From JAAYAO01 sp051133435 (GTDB lineage: Bacteria; Actinomycetota; Actinomycetes; Propionibacteriales; Propionibacteriaceae): DNA of 64,000 nucleotides. Location of the stretch: positions 124,001-188,000 of the forward strand of contig NZ_JBPGNY010000005.1 of assembly GCF_051133435.1 (NCBI RefSeq), read 5' to 3'. This document shows positions 16,700 to 25,782 of the stretch, in pieces. The notes below the pieces were generated by a model. The model saw only the letters and a program-made list of their open reading frames with translations. It did no database searches and was not told the DNA's origin. The stretch's first letter is position 1. The number at the start of each line of letters is the position of its first letter. Position numbers and translations under genes: made by a program.

Positions 16700-18190
16700 A
16701 TGCAGCTGGGCGTTGACTTCGGAACCACCAGAACGGTGGTCGCATATGCCGACCGGGGCAACTACCCGGTCGTCGGTTTCATCGACACCAACGGTGACAC
16801 CCAGGAGTACTTCCCCAGTACGGCCGCCAACGTCGACGGACGGCTGGTGTTCGGCTTCGAAGCCCTGGACGCCGCAGCCGAGGGCGCCCCGATCCTCCGG
16901 TCGTTCAAGCGTGAACTCGCCGATGCCCGGGTCACCGATCGCAGCACGGTACGCATCGGTTCCGACGACTTCGTTCTGCTCGATGTGCTCACCGGATTTC
17001 TGACCGCGCTCGGTACCGCCCTCGGCCGTGCCTCCACGATCGGGGAGCGACCCGAACGCTGCGCGGTGGCGGTACCCGCCCACGCCCACGGAGCCCAGCG
17101 TTTCCTGACCCTCGAGGGATTCCGTCGGGCCGGTTTCACCGTCACCGCGATGATCAACGAACCCTCCGCGGCGGCCTTCGAATACACCCACCGCCAGTCG
17201 CGCACGATCACCTCGCGGCGCAACCGGGTCCTGATCTACGACCTGGGCGGCGGCACCTTCGACGCCTCCCTGGTGCGGATCGAGGGCACCGATCACACGG
17301 TCGAGAACAGCGTCGGGGTGAACCGGCTGGGTGGTGACGACTTCGACCACCAGCTCGCCGTGGTGGCCGCTGCGCTGGCCAACCGCCGCTACGACTCGCT
17401 GAGTCACACCGAACGGGCCGCTTTGATCGACGACGCCCGGGACGCCAAGGAACGCCTGTCACCGCAGACCAAGCGGATGGCACTGGAGGTCTGCGACGAG
17501 GTGGTGCTGGTGCCGGTACCGACCTTCTACGAGAAGGCCGAGCACCTGGTACTGCGCACGGTCGAGGCGATGACCCCGCTGGTCGGTGACCTGGGTGACC
17601 GGGCCGACCTGGCCGAGGTCGCCGGCCTCTACCTCGTCGGTGGTGGCAGTTGCCTGCCGCTGGTGCCCCGGGTGCTGCGCGAACGTTTCGGACGCCGGGT
17701 GCACCGCTCCCCCTTCCCGGCCGCCTCCACCGCGATCGGACTGGCCATCGCCACCGACTCCGAGGCCGGTTACCGCCTCACCGACCGCCTCTCGCGTGGC
17801 TTCGGGGTCTTCCGGGAACAGCAGGGCGGGCATCTGGTCAGCTTCGATCCGATCCTGCGCAACAGCGAGATCGTCTCCCCCGCCGAGGACACCGTGATCA
17901 CCCGGCAATACCGGGCCGCCCACAACGTTGGGGTGTTCCGCTTCGTCGAATACGCCTCCCTGGCCGACGGCGAACCCCGCGGTGACCTGGTGCCGTTCGC
18001 CGAGGTCCGTTTCGGCTTCACCCCCGAGCTGCAGGACGGCCGCCGCCTGGACCGGGTCGCGGTCACCCGACTGGAGCACGAGGGCCCGATGATCGAGGAA
18101 AAGTACGTGATCGACCGGCACGGCATCATCACCGTGGAGTTGCACGACACCTTCACCGGTTACCGGCGCACCTTCTCGCTGTCGAGCTGA
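16700..18190 (+). CDS. Hsp70-family ATPase (DnaK-like, short)
   Basis: Actin/Hsp70-fold protein of 496 residues. Phosphate-1 motif GVDFGTTRTVVAYAD (about 4-18), phosphate-2 motif LIYDLGGGTFDASLV (about 177-191), and adenosine motif YLVGGGSCLPLVPR are all visible. After the nucleotide-binding domain only about 110 residues remain, so the canonical DnaK substrate-binding lid is missing or reduced. There is no DnaJ or GrpE gene nearby. A DUF4921 gene follows after 41 nt on the same strand, so the two probably form an operon. The role is unknown. Confidence 0.88.
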   Translation: MQLGVDFGTTRTVVAYADRGNYPVVGFIDTNGDTQEYFPSTAANVDGRLVFGFEALDAAAEGAPILRSFKRELADARVTDRSTVRIGSDDFVLLDVLTGFLTALGTALGRASTIGERPERCAVAVPAHAHGAQRFLTLEGFRRAGFTVTAMINEPSAAAFEYTHRQSRTITSRRNRVLIYDLGGGTFDASLVRIEGTDHTVENSVGVNRLGGDDFDHQLAVVAAALANRRYDSLSHTERAALIDDARDAKERLSPQTKRMALEVCDEVVLVPVPTFYEKAEHLVLRTVEAMTPLVGDLGDRADLAEVAGLYLVGGGSCLPLVPRVLRERFGRRVHRSPFPAASTAIGLAIATDSEAGYRLTDRLSRGFGVFREQQGGHLVSFDPILRNSEIVSPAEDTVITRQYRAAHNVGVFRFVEYASLADGEPRGDLVPFAEVRFGFTPELQDGRRLDRVAVTRLEHEGPMIEEKYVIDRHGIITVELHDTFTGYRRTFSLSS

Positions 18191-18231
18191 CCGTTGAGCG
18201 TGAACCACCCACCGATTGTTCAGGAATCCCC

Positions 18232-19605
18232 ATGAGCGTGTCCCGCATTCCCACCCCCGAATACCTCGCCCGTCTGGCCGACGGCACGGTCAAACAGGTG
18301 AACCCCTTCAGCGGCACCCAGGTGTGGACCGTGCCCGGACGCGGTCACCGTCCCCTCGGCATCGTGCGCGCCGACCCGAAGAAGCTCGACCCGGCCGACG
18401 AGGGCCGGTACTGCGCCTTCTGCAGCGATCGCTACCCCGACACCCCGCCGGAGAAGTCCCGCCTGGTGCTCGAGCGTGGCCAGTGGACCCAACACGACTG
18501 GGTGTCGCGGCAAGAACTGACCAACAGCACCGCCGAGTTCCGCCGGATCCCGAACCTGTTCGAGATCCTGTCCTACGACTACTGGCACGCCAACTACGGC
18601 TACGAACTGGCCACCGACAACATCACCGCCCGCGACCGGTACCTGGCCGACCCCGCCGGACGTGAGCACGTGCTGGGGGTGGTGCGGCAACGGCTGGCCG
18701 CCGGTGGGCGCACCCCGTCCGAGATCGAGGAACTCACCGACGAGGAGTTGCTGGAGTATGCCACCGGCTTCTTCGGTGGCGGCCATGATGTGATCGTGGC
18801 CCGTCGGCACTACGTCGACGGTGCCACCACCGACGACGAGTTGGCCGGTTCGGGCACGCTCACGCCCGAGGAGCACTATCGCTACATCAAGTTCACCGCC
18901 GGCGCCGCCGAATCGCTGTACGCACAGAACCGGTACGTCCGCTATGTCGCGGTGTTCCAGAACTGGCTGAAGCCTGCCGGGGCGTCCTTCGATCACCTGC
19001 ACAAACAACTGGTGGCGATCGATGAGCGCGGGGTGCAGAACGAACACGAACTGCAGGTGGTGCGCAACAACGCGAACATCTACAACGAGGCGGCCACCAA
19101 CTACGCCGGTTACCAGAATCTGGTGATCGCCGAGAACGAGCATGCGATCGCCTTCGCCGGTTTCGGGCACCGCTACCCCACCCTGGAGATCTATTCCCGC
19201 TCCACCGCGATCATGCCGTGGCAGCACACCGACGCCGAGATTCGTGGGGTCAGCGACCTGGTGCACGCCTGCCATGCCGCCACCGGTACCGACGTGCCCT
19301 GCAACGAGGAGTGGTACTACCGCCCACTCGACTCCGATGTGGCGATGCCGTGGCGGGTGATGTTGAAGTGGCGGGTATCGACCCTGGCCGGATTCGAGGG
19401 TGGCACCAAGATCTACCTCAACACCCTCGACCCCTGGGCGATCCGTGACCGGGTGGTGCCCAAGCTCTACGAACTGCGCGAGGCCGGCAAGATCGCCGAC
19501 ATGCGCATCGCCACCGAGTGCGAATGCCGACCCAACTCGCTGCGGTACAACCCGCTGCTCGGTGGTGGCCGGCCCGTCCCCCGCCCGGCCACCGAACAGT
19601 CCTGA
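18232..19605 (+). CDS. DUF4921 protein, galactose-1-phosphate uridylyltransferase-like
   Basis: A 457-residue protein of the HIT/GalT fold. A zinc-type CAFCSDRYP motif lies at about 63-71, and the HIT-like FDHLHKQLVAID is at about 253-264. Unlike GalT it lacks the classic HPH active-site triad, and the length is larger. I assign it to DUF4921, whose substrate is unknown; nucleotidyl or phosphoryl transfer on a sugar phosphate is a reasonable inference. AGGA precedes the ATG. It lies directly downstream of the Hsp70-like gene and converges on the YrdC-domain gene 10 bases away. Confidence 0.75.
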   Translation: MSVSRIPTPEYLARLADGTVKQVNPFSGTQVWTVPGRGHRPLGIVRADPKKLDPADEGRYCAFCSDRYPDTPPEKSRLVLERGQWTQHDWVSRQELTNSTAEFRRIPNLFEILSYDYWHANYGYELATDNITARDRYLADPAGREHVLGVVRQRLAAGGRTPSEIEELTDEELLEYATGFFGGGHDVIVARRHYVDGATTDDELAGSGTLTPEEHYRYIKFTAGAAESLYAQNRYVRYVAVFQNWLKPAGASFDHLHKQLVAIDERGVQNEHELQVVRNNANIYNEAATNYAGYQNLVIAENEHAIAFAGFGHRYPTLEIYSRSTAIMPWQHTDAEIRGVSDLVHACHAATGTDVPCNEEWYYRPLDSDVAMPWRVMLKWRVSTLAGFEGGTKIYLNTLDPWAIRDRVVPKLYELREAGKIADMRIATECECRPNSLRYNPLLGGGRPVPRPATEQS

Positions 19606-19614
19606 GCTCGAACC

Positions 19615-20238
19615 TCAGCCCTGGAAGGGGGCCGGATCACCGGCACCCATCCGGTCGACGGTGACCTCGTCGCCGGTGAAGTTCACCACCGTGGTCGATT
19701 CGACGCCGACATCACCGGAGTCGAGTACCGCGTCGAGCACATTGTCGAGCTCTTCCTTGATCTGCCAACCGTCGGTCAACGGCTCGTCCTGATCGGGCAG
19801 GATCAGCGTGGACGACATCAACGGTTCGCCCAGCACGCTCAACAGTTCCAGGGTGGTGGTGTGCTGCGGGATCCGAACCCCGACGGTGCGCTTCTTCGGA
19901 TGCAGCATCTGTTTCGGCACCTCGCGCGTGCCGGGCAGGATGAACGTGTACTGCCCCGGGGTAGCGGCCTTGACCGCCCGGAACACGTCATTGTCCATCT
20001 GCACGAACTGCCCCAACTGCGCGAAGTTGGCGCACACCAGGGTGAAGTGGTGGTGCTGGTCGAGTTTGCGGATCGATCGAATCCGATCCAGGCCGTCGCG
20101 GTTGCCCAACTGGCAGCCCAGGGCGAAACCGGAATCGGTGGGATAGGCGATCAGCCCCCCGTCGCGGATGATGTCGACCACCTGCTGGATCGATCGCTGC
20201 TGCGGATTGTCCGGGTGAACATCGAAATAACGCGCCAT
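19615..20238 (-). CDS. YrdC/Sua5-domain L-threonylcarbamoyladenylate synthase family protein
   Basis: A 207-residue YrdC-domain protein of the YciO type. Visible motifs are GGLIAYPTDSGFALGCQL (about 25-42), KLDQHHHFTLVC and PGQYTFILPGTREVPK. The KxR-SxN signature that marks true TsaC/Sua5 is only partly present, so this could be a YciO paralogue rather than the tRNA t6A enzyme. The start at 20238 is supported by TACACT exactly six bases upstream, with no Shine-Dalgarno sequence. Confidence 0.85.
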   Translation of the reverse strand: MARYFDVHPDNPQQRSIQQVVDIIRDGGLIAYPTDSGFALGCQLGNRDGLDRIRSIRKLDQHHHFTLVCANFAQLGQFVQMDNDVFRAVKAATPGQYTFILPGTREVPKQMLHPKKRTVGVRIPQHTTTLELLSVLGEPLMSSTLILPDQDEPLTDGWQIKEELDNVLDAVLDSGDVGVESTTVVNFTGDEVTVDRMGAGDPAPFQG

Positions 20239-20244
20239 GACCGG

Positions 20245-20286
20245 AGTGTAGGGCACCGCACTTCGATGAGCACGGGTGGTTAGAGT
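20245..20286. promoter_or_regulatory. Divergent promoter region for the yrdC and patB-like genes
   Basis: On the minus strand TACACT (20245-20250) is six bases from the YrdC-gene ATG. On the plus strand TAGAGT (20281-20286) is seven bases from the GTG at 20294. Both genes lack Shine-Dalgarno sequences, so this 55-base gap probably holds two divergent promoters giving leaderless mRNAs. The -35 elements are weak. Confidence 0.4.
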
Positions 20287-20293
20287 GTCGCGC

Positions 20294-21433
20294 GTGGAGT
20301 ACTCGATCCTGAACATCCCGTTGGCCAGGCTGCGCACCCGCACCAGTATGAAATGGCAGCGTTACGACGCCGACGTACTGCCGCTGTGGGTGGCCGAGAT
20401 GGACGCCGATCCGGCCGCGCCGGTGGCCGAGGCGATGATCCAGGGGATTCGCAACGGCGACACCGGCTACCCCGAGGGACATCACTACGAAGAGGCTTGG
20501 GCGGACTACTCGTCCCGGCACTGGGGTTGGCGCCCCGACCCGAGCCAACTGGTGCTCGGCCCGGACGTGATGCAGTCGATCTCGGCGTTGATCCACGCGA
20601 TGACGGTGCCCGGTGACCTGGTGGTGCTCAACTCCCCGGTGTATCCGCCGTTCTACTCGGTGATCACCGAGGCCGGACGACGGGTGCTGGACGTGCCGCT
20701 GACCGCCAAGGGACGGCTCGACCTCGAGGCCCTGGAAGCCGCCTTCGCCGGTCCGAGCGCCGAAAAGCCCACCGCCTACCTGCTGTGCAACCCGCACAAC
20801 CCGACCGCCACCACCCACACCCGCGACGAACTGACCCAGGTGGCCGCCCTGGCCCGCGAACACCAGGTGCGGGTGATCTCCGACGAGATCCACGCTCCCC
20901 TGGTGCACTCCGGGGACACCTTCGTGCCCTATGTGTCGGTGCCCGGTGCCGAGACCGATTTCGCGGTGGCCTCGGCGTCCAAGGCCTGGAACCTGGCCGC
21001 CTACAAGGCCGCGTTGATCATCGCCGGTGCCGGGGCCCGGAAAGACCTTGCCGGCCTGGCCTACGGTGCCACCCGGGGTGCGGCCTCCCATGGTGCGGTG
21101 ATCGCCCACACCGCCGCCCTGCGTCACGGCCAACCGTGGCTCAACCAGTTGCTGGCCGAGATCGAGGCCAACCAGCAGTTGCTCAGCCGGCTGCTGGCCG
21201 AGCAACTGCCACAGGTCGGTTACCGCCCCGGTAGCGCCACCTACCTGGCCTGGCTGGATTGCCGCGAACTGGGCCTGGCCGCACCCTCGCGCCACTTTCT
21301 GGAACACGCCCGGGTGGCCCTCAACGACGGCGCCACCTTCGGGCCCGACCACGCCGGTTTCGTCCGGCTGAACCTGGCCACCTCACCCCAGATCATCACC
21401 GAAGCGATCGGCCGCATCACCGCCAGCCTGTAG
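20294..21433 (+). CDS. PatB/MalY-type aminotransferase, probable cystathionine beta-lyase
   Basis: Fold-type I PLP enzyme of 379 residues. The opening LPLWVAEMDADPAAPV, the NPHNPTATTHT loop, the SDEIHAPLV segment and the Schiff-base Lys in SASKAWNLAAYKAAL identify the MalY/PatB C-S lyase group. It likely cleaves cystathionine or related thioethers to a thiol, pyruvate and ammonia. I prefer GTG 20294 (product begins MEYSILN) because a -10-like TAGAGT sits seven bases upstream; GTG 20285 or 20276 are possible. Confidence 0.88.
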   Translation: MEYSILNIPLARLRTRTSMKWQRYDADVLPLWVAEMDADPAAPVAEAMIQGIRNGDTGYPEGHHYEEAWADYSSRHWGWRPDPSQLVLGPDVMQSISALIHAMTVPGDLVVLNSPVYPPFYSVITEAGRRVLDVPLTAKGRLDLEALEAAFAGPSAEKPTAYLLCNPHNPTATTHTRDELTQVAALAREHQVRVISDEIHAPLVHSGDTFVPYVSVPGAETDFAVASASKAWNLAAYKAALIIAGAGARKDLAGLAYGATRGAASHGAVIAHTAALRHGQPWLNQLLAEIEANQQLLSRLLAEQLPQVGYRPGSATYLAWLDCRELGLAAPSRHFLEHARVALNDGATFGPDHAGFVRLNLATSPQIITEAIGRITASL

Positions 21434-21478
21434 CCCGTCGTAGGGTGGTATCCGACAGTCACCAGAAAGGTTTCTTCG

Positions 21479-22696
21479 ATGGTCAACAAGGTCGCCCTGC
21501 TCACTGCCGGTGGGTTCGCCCCGTGCCTCTCCTCGGCGATCGGCGGGTTGATTCAGCGCTACACCGAAACCTCCCCCGAGACGGAAATCATCGCCTACAA
21601 GCACGGCTATCAGGGCCTGCTGCAAGGTGAGTACTACACCGTCACCCCCGAGGTTCGCGCCAGCGCCGGATTGCTGCACACCTACGGTGGTTCGCCGATC
21701 GGCAACTCCCGGGTCAAACTGACCAACACCGCCGACCTGGTCAAACGTGGCCTGGTCGAAGAGGGTGCCGACCCCCTGCAGGTGGCCGCCGACAGGCTGG
21801 TCGCCGACGGGGTGGACGTCCTGCACACCATCGGCGGTGACGACACCAACACCACCGCCGCCGACCTGGCCGCCTACCTGGCCCGCCACGACTACGGCCT
21901 GACCGTGGTCGGCCTGCCCAAGACGATCGACAACGACGTCGTCCCGATCCGCCAATCGCTGGGTGCCCAGACCGCGGCCGAGATGGGTGCCCGGTTCGCC
22001 CAGAACGTGGTCTCGGAGCACAACTCCGGCTCCCGGATGCTGATCATTCACGAAGTGATGGGACGCAACTGCGGCTGGTTGACCGCTGCCACCGCTCACG
22101 AGTACCGCAACTGGCTCGACACCCGGGCCTGGCTGCCCGACATCGGCCTGACCCGTGAGAAGCGCGAGGTGCACGCGGTCTACGTGCCCGAGGACGATTT
22201 CGACCTCGACGCCGAAGCCGTCCGGCTGAAGCAGGTGATGGACACCGTGGGCAATGTGACGATCTTCCTGTCCGAGGGTGCCGGGGTCGAAGGCATCGTC
22301 GCCGAGATGGAGGAAGCCGGCAAGGAAGTGCCGCGCGACCCCTTCGGACACGTGAAGCTCGACAAGATCAACCCCGGAGCCTGGTTCGGTGAAGAGTTCG
22401 CCCACCGTCTCGAAGCCGAAAAGGTGATGGTGCAGAAGTCGGGTTACTACTCGCGTTCGGCCGCCCCGGTCGAATACGACGTCGACCTGATCAGCTCGAT
22501 GTGCGATCTGGCCGTGGACGCCGCGCTGCGCGGTGAAGCCGGTGTGGTCGGCAACGACGAGGAGCGCGGTGACGAGTTGCGGGTGATCGAGTTCGATCGG
22601 ATCGCCGGTGGCAAGCCCTTCGACATCAACACCCCGTGGTTCGTCGACATGCTGAACCAGATCGGTCAGCCCCAGGCCAAGCCGAATCAGCACTGA
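21479..22696 (+). CDS. pfp: Pyrophosphate--fructose 6-phosphate 1-phosphotransferase
   Basis: PPi-dependent phosphofructokinase of 405 residues, working in both glycolysis and gluconeogenesis. The N terminus (KVALLTAGGFAPCLSSAIGG) and overall length closely recall the Propionibacterium freudenreichii enzyme. The diagnostic GGDD at 119-122 has Asp where ATP-PFKs have Gly, which specifies pyrophosphate. The catalytic PKTIDND is at about 148-154, and a MGRNCGWL motif binds the sugar phosphate. GAAAGG lies upstream of the ATG. A hairpin at 22739-22769 follows. Confidence 0.94.
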   Translation: MVNKVALLTAGGFAPCLSSAIGGLIQRYTETSPETEIIAYKHGYQGLLQGEYYTVTPEVRASAGLLHTYGGSPIGNSRVKLTNTADLVKRGLVEEGADPLQVAADRLVADGVDVLHTIGGDDTNTTAADLAAYLARHDYGLTVVGLPKTIDNDVVPIRQSLGAQTAAEMGARFAQNVVSEHNSGSRMLIIHEVMGRNCGWLTAATAHEYRNWLDTRAWLPDIGLTREKREVHAVYVPEDDFDLDAEAVRLKQVMDTVGNVTIFLSEGAGVEGIVAEMEEAGKEVPRDPFGHVKLDKINPGAWFGEEFAHRLEAEKVMVQKSGYYSRSAAPVEYDVDLISSMCDLAVDAALRGEAGVVGNDEERGDELRVIEFDRIAGGKPFDINTPWFVDMLNQIGQPQAKPNQH

Positions 22697-22738
22697 GCTG
22701 GCTGGGCCACAAACACAGCACTGATCTCCGAACAAGCA

Positions 22739-22769
22739 GGTGCCCGGTTCCTCGGTGGAGCCGGGCACC
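22739..22769. terminator. Hairpin terminator after PPi-PFK
   Basis: GGTGCCCGG (22739-22747) pairs perfectly with CCGGGCACC (22761-22769) across a 13-nt loop, 43 nt after the stop codon. No T-tract follows. Confidence 0.5.
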
Positions 22770-22824
22770 CGCTCGTTCGGGGCTCCTCCGGATCGGTCGG
22801 CCCCCTCCGGGAGACAATGGCTCG

Positions 22825-23799
22825 ATGAAGTACTCGTTCCGGGCGTGCGTGGTGGGTGCGATGTCGGTCGCACTGACCGGGTTGTTGGTGGCCTGCTCCG
22901 GCCCGGGCCCGGAACCGCCCCCTGCTCCACCGTCGCCCGGTGGGGTTGATTGCGATTCGATCGCCGCCGAGATGACCGACGCCCTGCTGCCGTATGCCGA
23001 GAAGGATGCGATCGAGGTCGAGATCGACTCCTCGTCCTGCCGGGATGCCGACCCGGAGGCGAGGAATAGCTACGCGATCACCATCAACGAGACCACGACC
23101 ACTTCGGCCGAGGACCTGGTGAAACTGATCGACACCGTGCGCGGCTTCTCCGAGCGAGACGATCTCGCGGCCATCGCCCCGAATGGTGCCGGGCTGTTGG
23201 TGCAGTACGGCCACCTGGACCTGCGGATCAAACAACACCTGCCGTCCATGAACGAAGCCCTCGCCACCGCGCTGGCCGGGGCTGCCAACGATGAGACCAG
23301 TGACGTGACCTTCAACGTCACCCTGGAACCCGGTCAGGACTACCGGGACACCCCGAGGAGCCGTCGTCGGTTGATTGCCCAGCCCGATGCCCCGACCCGG
23401 GCCGAAGAACTCGACCCCCGCGTGGAACGGGCTTGGGTCACGACCGAGAGAATTGCGTCGGTGGTGGAGTGGCCGGGCGAAATGTCGGTGAAACATCCGA
23501 ATGGAAGAAAGTGGCAGCTGCCCATTCCACCGGGCTCCACCGCGCCCGAGAACATGGCAGGCTTCGGCGACGAACTCCATGAGTTCGCGTCCGGCCCCTC
23601 GGTGATCGGACTCTGGCTGGGGCCCCAGCACGACCGCGACGGGCTGAGGTTCTCGGTCGAACTGAACCACCGCACGGTCTCCCACGATGATCAGCGGCTC
23701 ACCCCACCGGAGCAGCGGCGCTTCGAGGCGTTGGTGGCCACCATGGAGTCGTGGGGGCTCGGGGAGGTCGACACCTTCGTGGGTCTGATGTACGAGTGA
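22825..23799 (+). CDS. Lipoprotein of unknown function, copy 1 of a tandem pair
   Basis: Not recognised. A 324-residue exported protein: N-terminal signal with lipobox LLVAC (Cys near residue 24), then a Pro-rich tether (GPGPEPPPAPPSPGG). The body holds two cysteines (CDSIAAEM and SSCRDADP) that could form a disulfide. The C-terminal region contains PGSTAPENMAGFGDEL and TPPEQRRFEALV. GACAAT lies six bases before the ATG, so the mRNA may be leaderless. Its stop overlaps the GTG of a paralogue with very similar sequence, so the pair is coupled. Confidence 0.75.
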   Translation: MKYSFRACVVGAMSVALTGLLVACSGPGPEPPPAPPSPGGVDCDSIAAEMTDALLPYAEKDAIEVEIDSSSCRDADPEARNSYAITINETTTTSAEDLVKLIDTVRGFSERDDLAAIAPNGAGLLVQYGHLDLRIKQHLPSMNEALATALAGAANDETSDVTFNVTLEPGQDYRDTPRSRRRLIAQPDAPTRAEELDPRVERAWVTTERIASVVEWPGEMSVKHPNGRKWQLPIPPGSTAPENMAGFGDELHEFASGPSVIGLWLGPQHDRDGLRFSVELNHRTVSHDDQRLTPPEQRRFEALVATMESWGLGEVDTFVGLMYE

Positions 23800-24425
23800 A
23801 CAGCCGAAGGGATACCGCGTTGGGGAGGTTCGCGTCGCGGCCGTCGGTGGGTCTGGCAGTGTCGGTGGCTGTGGCCGGGCTGCTGCTGGGGTGCTCCGGC
23901 CCGGGCCCGGAACCGCCCCCTGCACCGCCGTCACCGGGCGAGATTGATTGCGATTCGATCGCCGCCGAGATGACCGACGCCCTGCTGCCCTATGCCGAGC
24001 GGGATGCGATCGAGGTCGAGATCGACTCCTCGTCCTGCCGTGACGCGGACCCGGAGCCGAGGAACCGGTACGTGATCGAGATCAGCGAGACCACGACCAC
24101 TTCGGCCGAGGACCTGGTGAAACTGATCGACACCGTGCGCGGCTTCTCCGAGCGAGACGACCTCGCGGCCATCGCCCCGAATGGTGCCGGGCTGTTGGTG
24201 CAGTACGGCCACCTGGACCTGCGGATCTCCCAACACGTGTCGGCCATGAACGAAGCCCTCGCCACCGAGTTGGCCGGGGCTGCCAACGATGAGACCAGTG
24301 ACGTGACCTTCAACGTGTCCTTGGAGCCCGGTCAGGACTACCGGGACATCCCCATTGACCATCGTCGGTTGATCGCCCAGCCCGATGCCCCGTCTCGCGC
24401 CGAGGACCTCGACCCCCGCGTGGGG
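22894..24425. repeat. Tandem gene duplication, offset 998 bp
   Basis: The segment 22894-23427 recurs at 23892-24425 with a constant 998-bp offset and long nearly identical runs, for example around 22960 and 23958 or 23100 and 24098. It spans the tether and the first half of both lipoproteins. Identity falls off in the C-terminal thirds and signal peptides. This pattern suggests duplication followed by gene conversion or strong constraint on the N-terminal half. Confidence 0.85.
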
Positions 24426-24797
24426 CGGGCCTGGAACAGGGTCGAGAAGATCGCGTCGGTGGTCGATTGGCCGGGCCAGATCAGCATCACGCACCCGGAC
24501 GAGGTGAATTGGGGATTGCCGATCCCGCCCGGTTCAACCGCACCCGAGAACATGGCGGGTTTCGGGGACGAACTCCAACAGCTCGTGGAAGGACCCTCGG
24601 TCGGCCGGATTTGGATGGATGCCAACAACCGGACCGACGGCGTGATTTTCCACGTCGAACTCGACCACCGCACCATGACCGACGAATCCACTCCCCTGAC
24701 CCCGCCCGAGCAACGCCGCTTCGATGCCCTGGTGACCACCATCAAGTCGTGGGGCCTCGGGAAGGTCGACACCCACGTCGGCTTCAGGGTCGAGTAG
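23796..24797 (+). CDS. Lipoprotein of unknown function, copy 2 of a tandem pair
   Basis: Paralogue of the preceding lipoprotein, 333 residues. The lipobox is LLLGC, followed by the same GPGPEPPPAPPSPG tether and the same two-Cys body. The GTG at 23796 overlaps the previous TGA by four bases (GTGA), which fixes the start and implies translational coupling. The signal peptide is longer and differs from copy 1, while the central region is nearly identical. There is no hint of enzymatic motifs; a ligand-binding or envelope role is possible. Confidence 0.75.
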   Translation: MNSRRDTALGRFASRPSVGLAVSVAVAGLLLGCSGPGPEPPPAPPSPGEIDCDSIAAEMTDALLPYAERDAIEVEIDSSSCRDADPEPRNRYVIEISETTTTSAEDLVKLIDTVRGFSERDDLAAIAPNGAGLLVQYGHLDLRISQHVSAMNEALATELAGAANDETSDVTFNVSLEPGQDYRDIPIDHRRLIAQPDAPSRAEDLDPRVGRAWNRVEKIASVVDWPGQISITHPDEVNWGLPIPPGSTAPENMAGFGDELQQLVEGPSVGRIWMDANNRTDGVIFHVELDHRTMTDESTPLTPPEQRRFDALVTTIKSWGLGKVDTHVGFRVE

Positions 24798-24854
24798 CGC
24801 TCGACGCGCTCCTACCCCGGCCCGCGGCCGAACTCCGCGACACGGCCGACGCGA

Positions 24855-25778
24855 TCACAGTTGCGGCATGACCTCGGCAGCAACCAGATCCAGATGGTCC
24901 AGATCACTCAGGTCGAGGGTTTGCAGATACACCCGCTGGGTGCCGATCTCGGACCATCGACCGAGGGTGTCGACAACCTCGTCGGGGGTGCCGCACAGCC
25001 CGTTGGCGCGCATTTCGTCGACCTCACGTCCGATCGCGTCGGCCCGTTGCTTGATCTGTGCCTCGTTCTTGCCCACGCACAACACCAGCGCATTCGACCA
25101 AGTGATCTCGTCCGGGTTGCGACCTGCCGCACGGGCGGCATCGGCAACCCGCGCGAACTGCTCGGCGGCCTGCTCCCGGGTCACGAACGGCAGGTTGAAC
25201 TCGCCGGCATAGCGCGCGGCCAGTTGGGGGGTGCGGTTCTTGCCGCGGCCACCCATGATCACCGGGATCGGTTCTTGGACGGGCTTGGGAAGCGCCGGTG
25301 AATCCGTGATCGGCCACAGCGGGCCCGGATGATCGAACTTCTCCCCCACCGGGGTGTTCCACAGCCCGGTGATGATCTGCAGCGCCTCTTCGAGTTGGTC
25401 GAACCGGCCGCCGATGTCTGGGAACGGGATGCCGTAGGCGCGGTGCTCGGCCTCGAACCAGCCGGCCCCGAGCCCGAACTCCACCCGTCCGCCGGACATG
25501 TCGTCAACCTGGGCGACCGTGAGCGCGAGCATGCCAGGGTGACGGAAGGTCACCGCCGTGACCAGGGTGCCCAACCGGATCGTGCTGGTTTCGCGGGCCA
25601 AGCCACCCAGGGTCGTCCAGGTTTCGGTCGGGCCGGGCAGTCCTTCGACACCCATCGCCACCAGGTGGTCGGAGCGGAAGAAGGCGGAGTACCCACATTC
25701 CTCGGCCCGCCGGGCCACTGCGAGTTGGTCGGCGTAGGAGGCACCCTGTTGGGCCTCGATGAAAACCCGAAGATCCAT
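24855..25778 (-). CDS. LLM-class F420-dependent oxidoreductase
   Basis: Luciferase-like TIM-barrel oxidoreductase of 307 residues. Motifs: FFRSDHLVAMG, IRLGTLVTAVTFRHP, SGGRVEFGLGAGWFEAEHRAYGIPFP and PIPVIMGGRGKNRTPQLAARYA, all typical of the TIGR03560-like F420 group. Substrate unknown. The ATG at 25778 begins the conserved MDLRVFIEAQ. It is five bases downstream of the YihY-like gene and probably the last gene of a gcvP-yihY-LLM transcript. Confidence 0.9.
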   Translation of the reverse strand: MDLRVFIEAQQGASYADQLAVARRAEECGYSAFFRSDHLVAMGVEGLPGPTETWTTLGGLARETSTIRLGTLVTAVTFRHPGMLALTVAQVDDMSGGRVEFGLGAGWFEAEHRAYGIPFPDIGGRFDQLEEALQIITGLWNTPVGEKFDHPGPLWPITDSPALPKPVQEPIPVIMGGRGKNRTPQLAARYAGEFNLPFVTREQAAEQFARVADAARAAGRNPDEITWSNALVLCVGKNEAQIKQRADAIGREVDEMRANGLCGTPDEVVDTLGRWSEIGTQRVYLQTLDLSDLDHLDLVAAEVMPQL

Positions 25779-25782
25779 CTCG

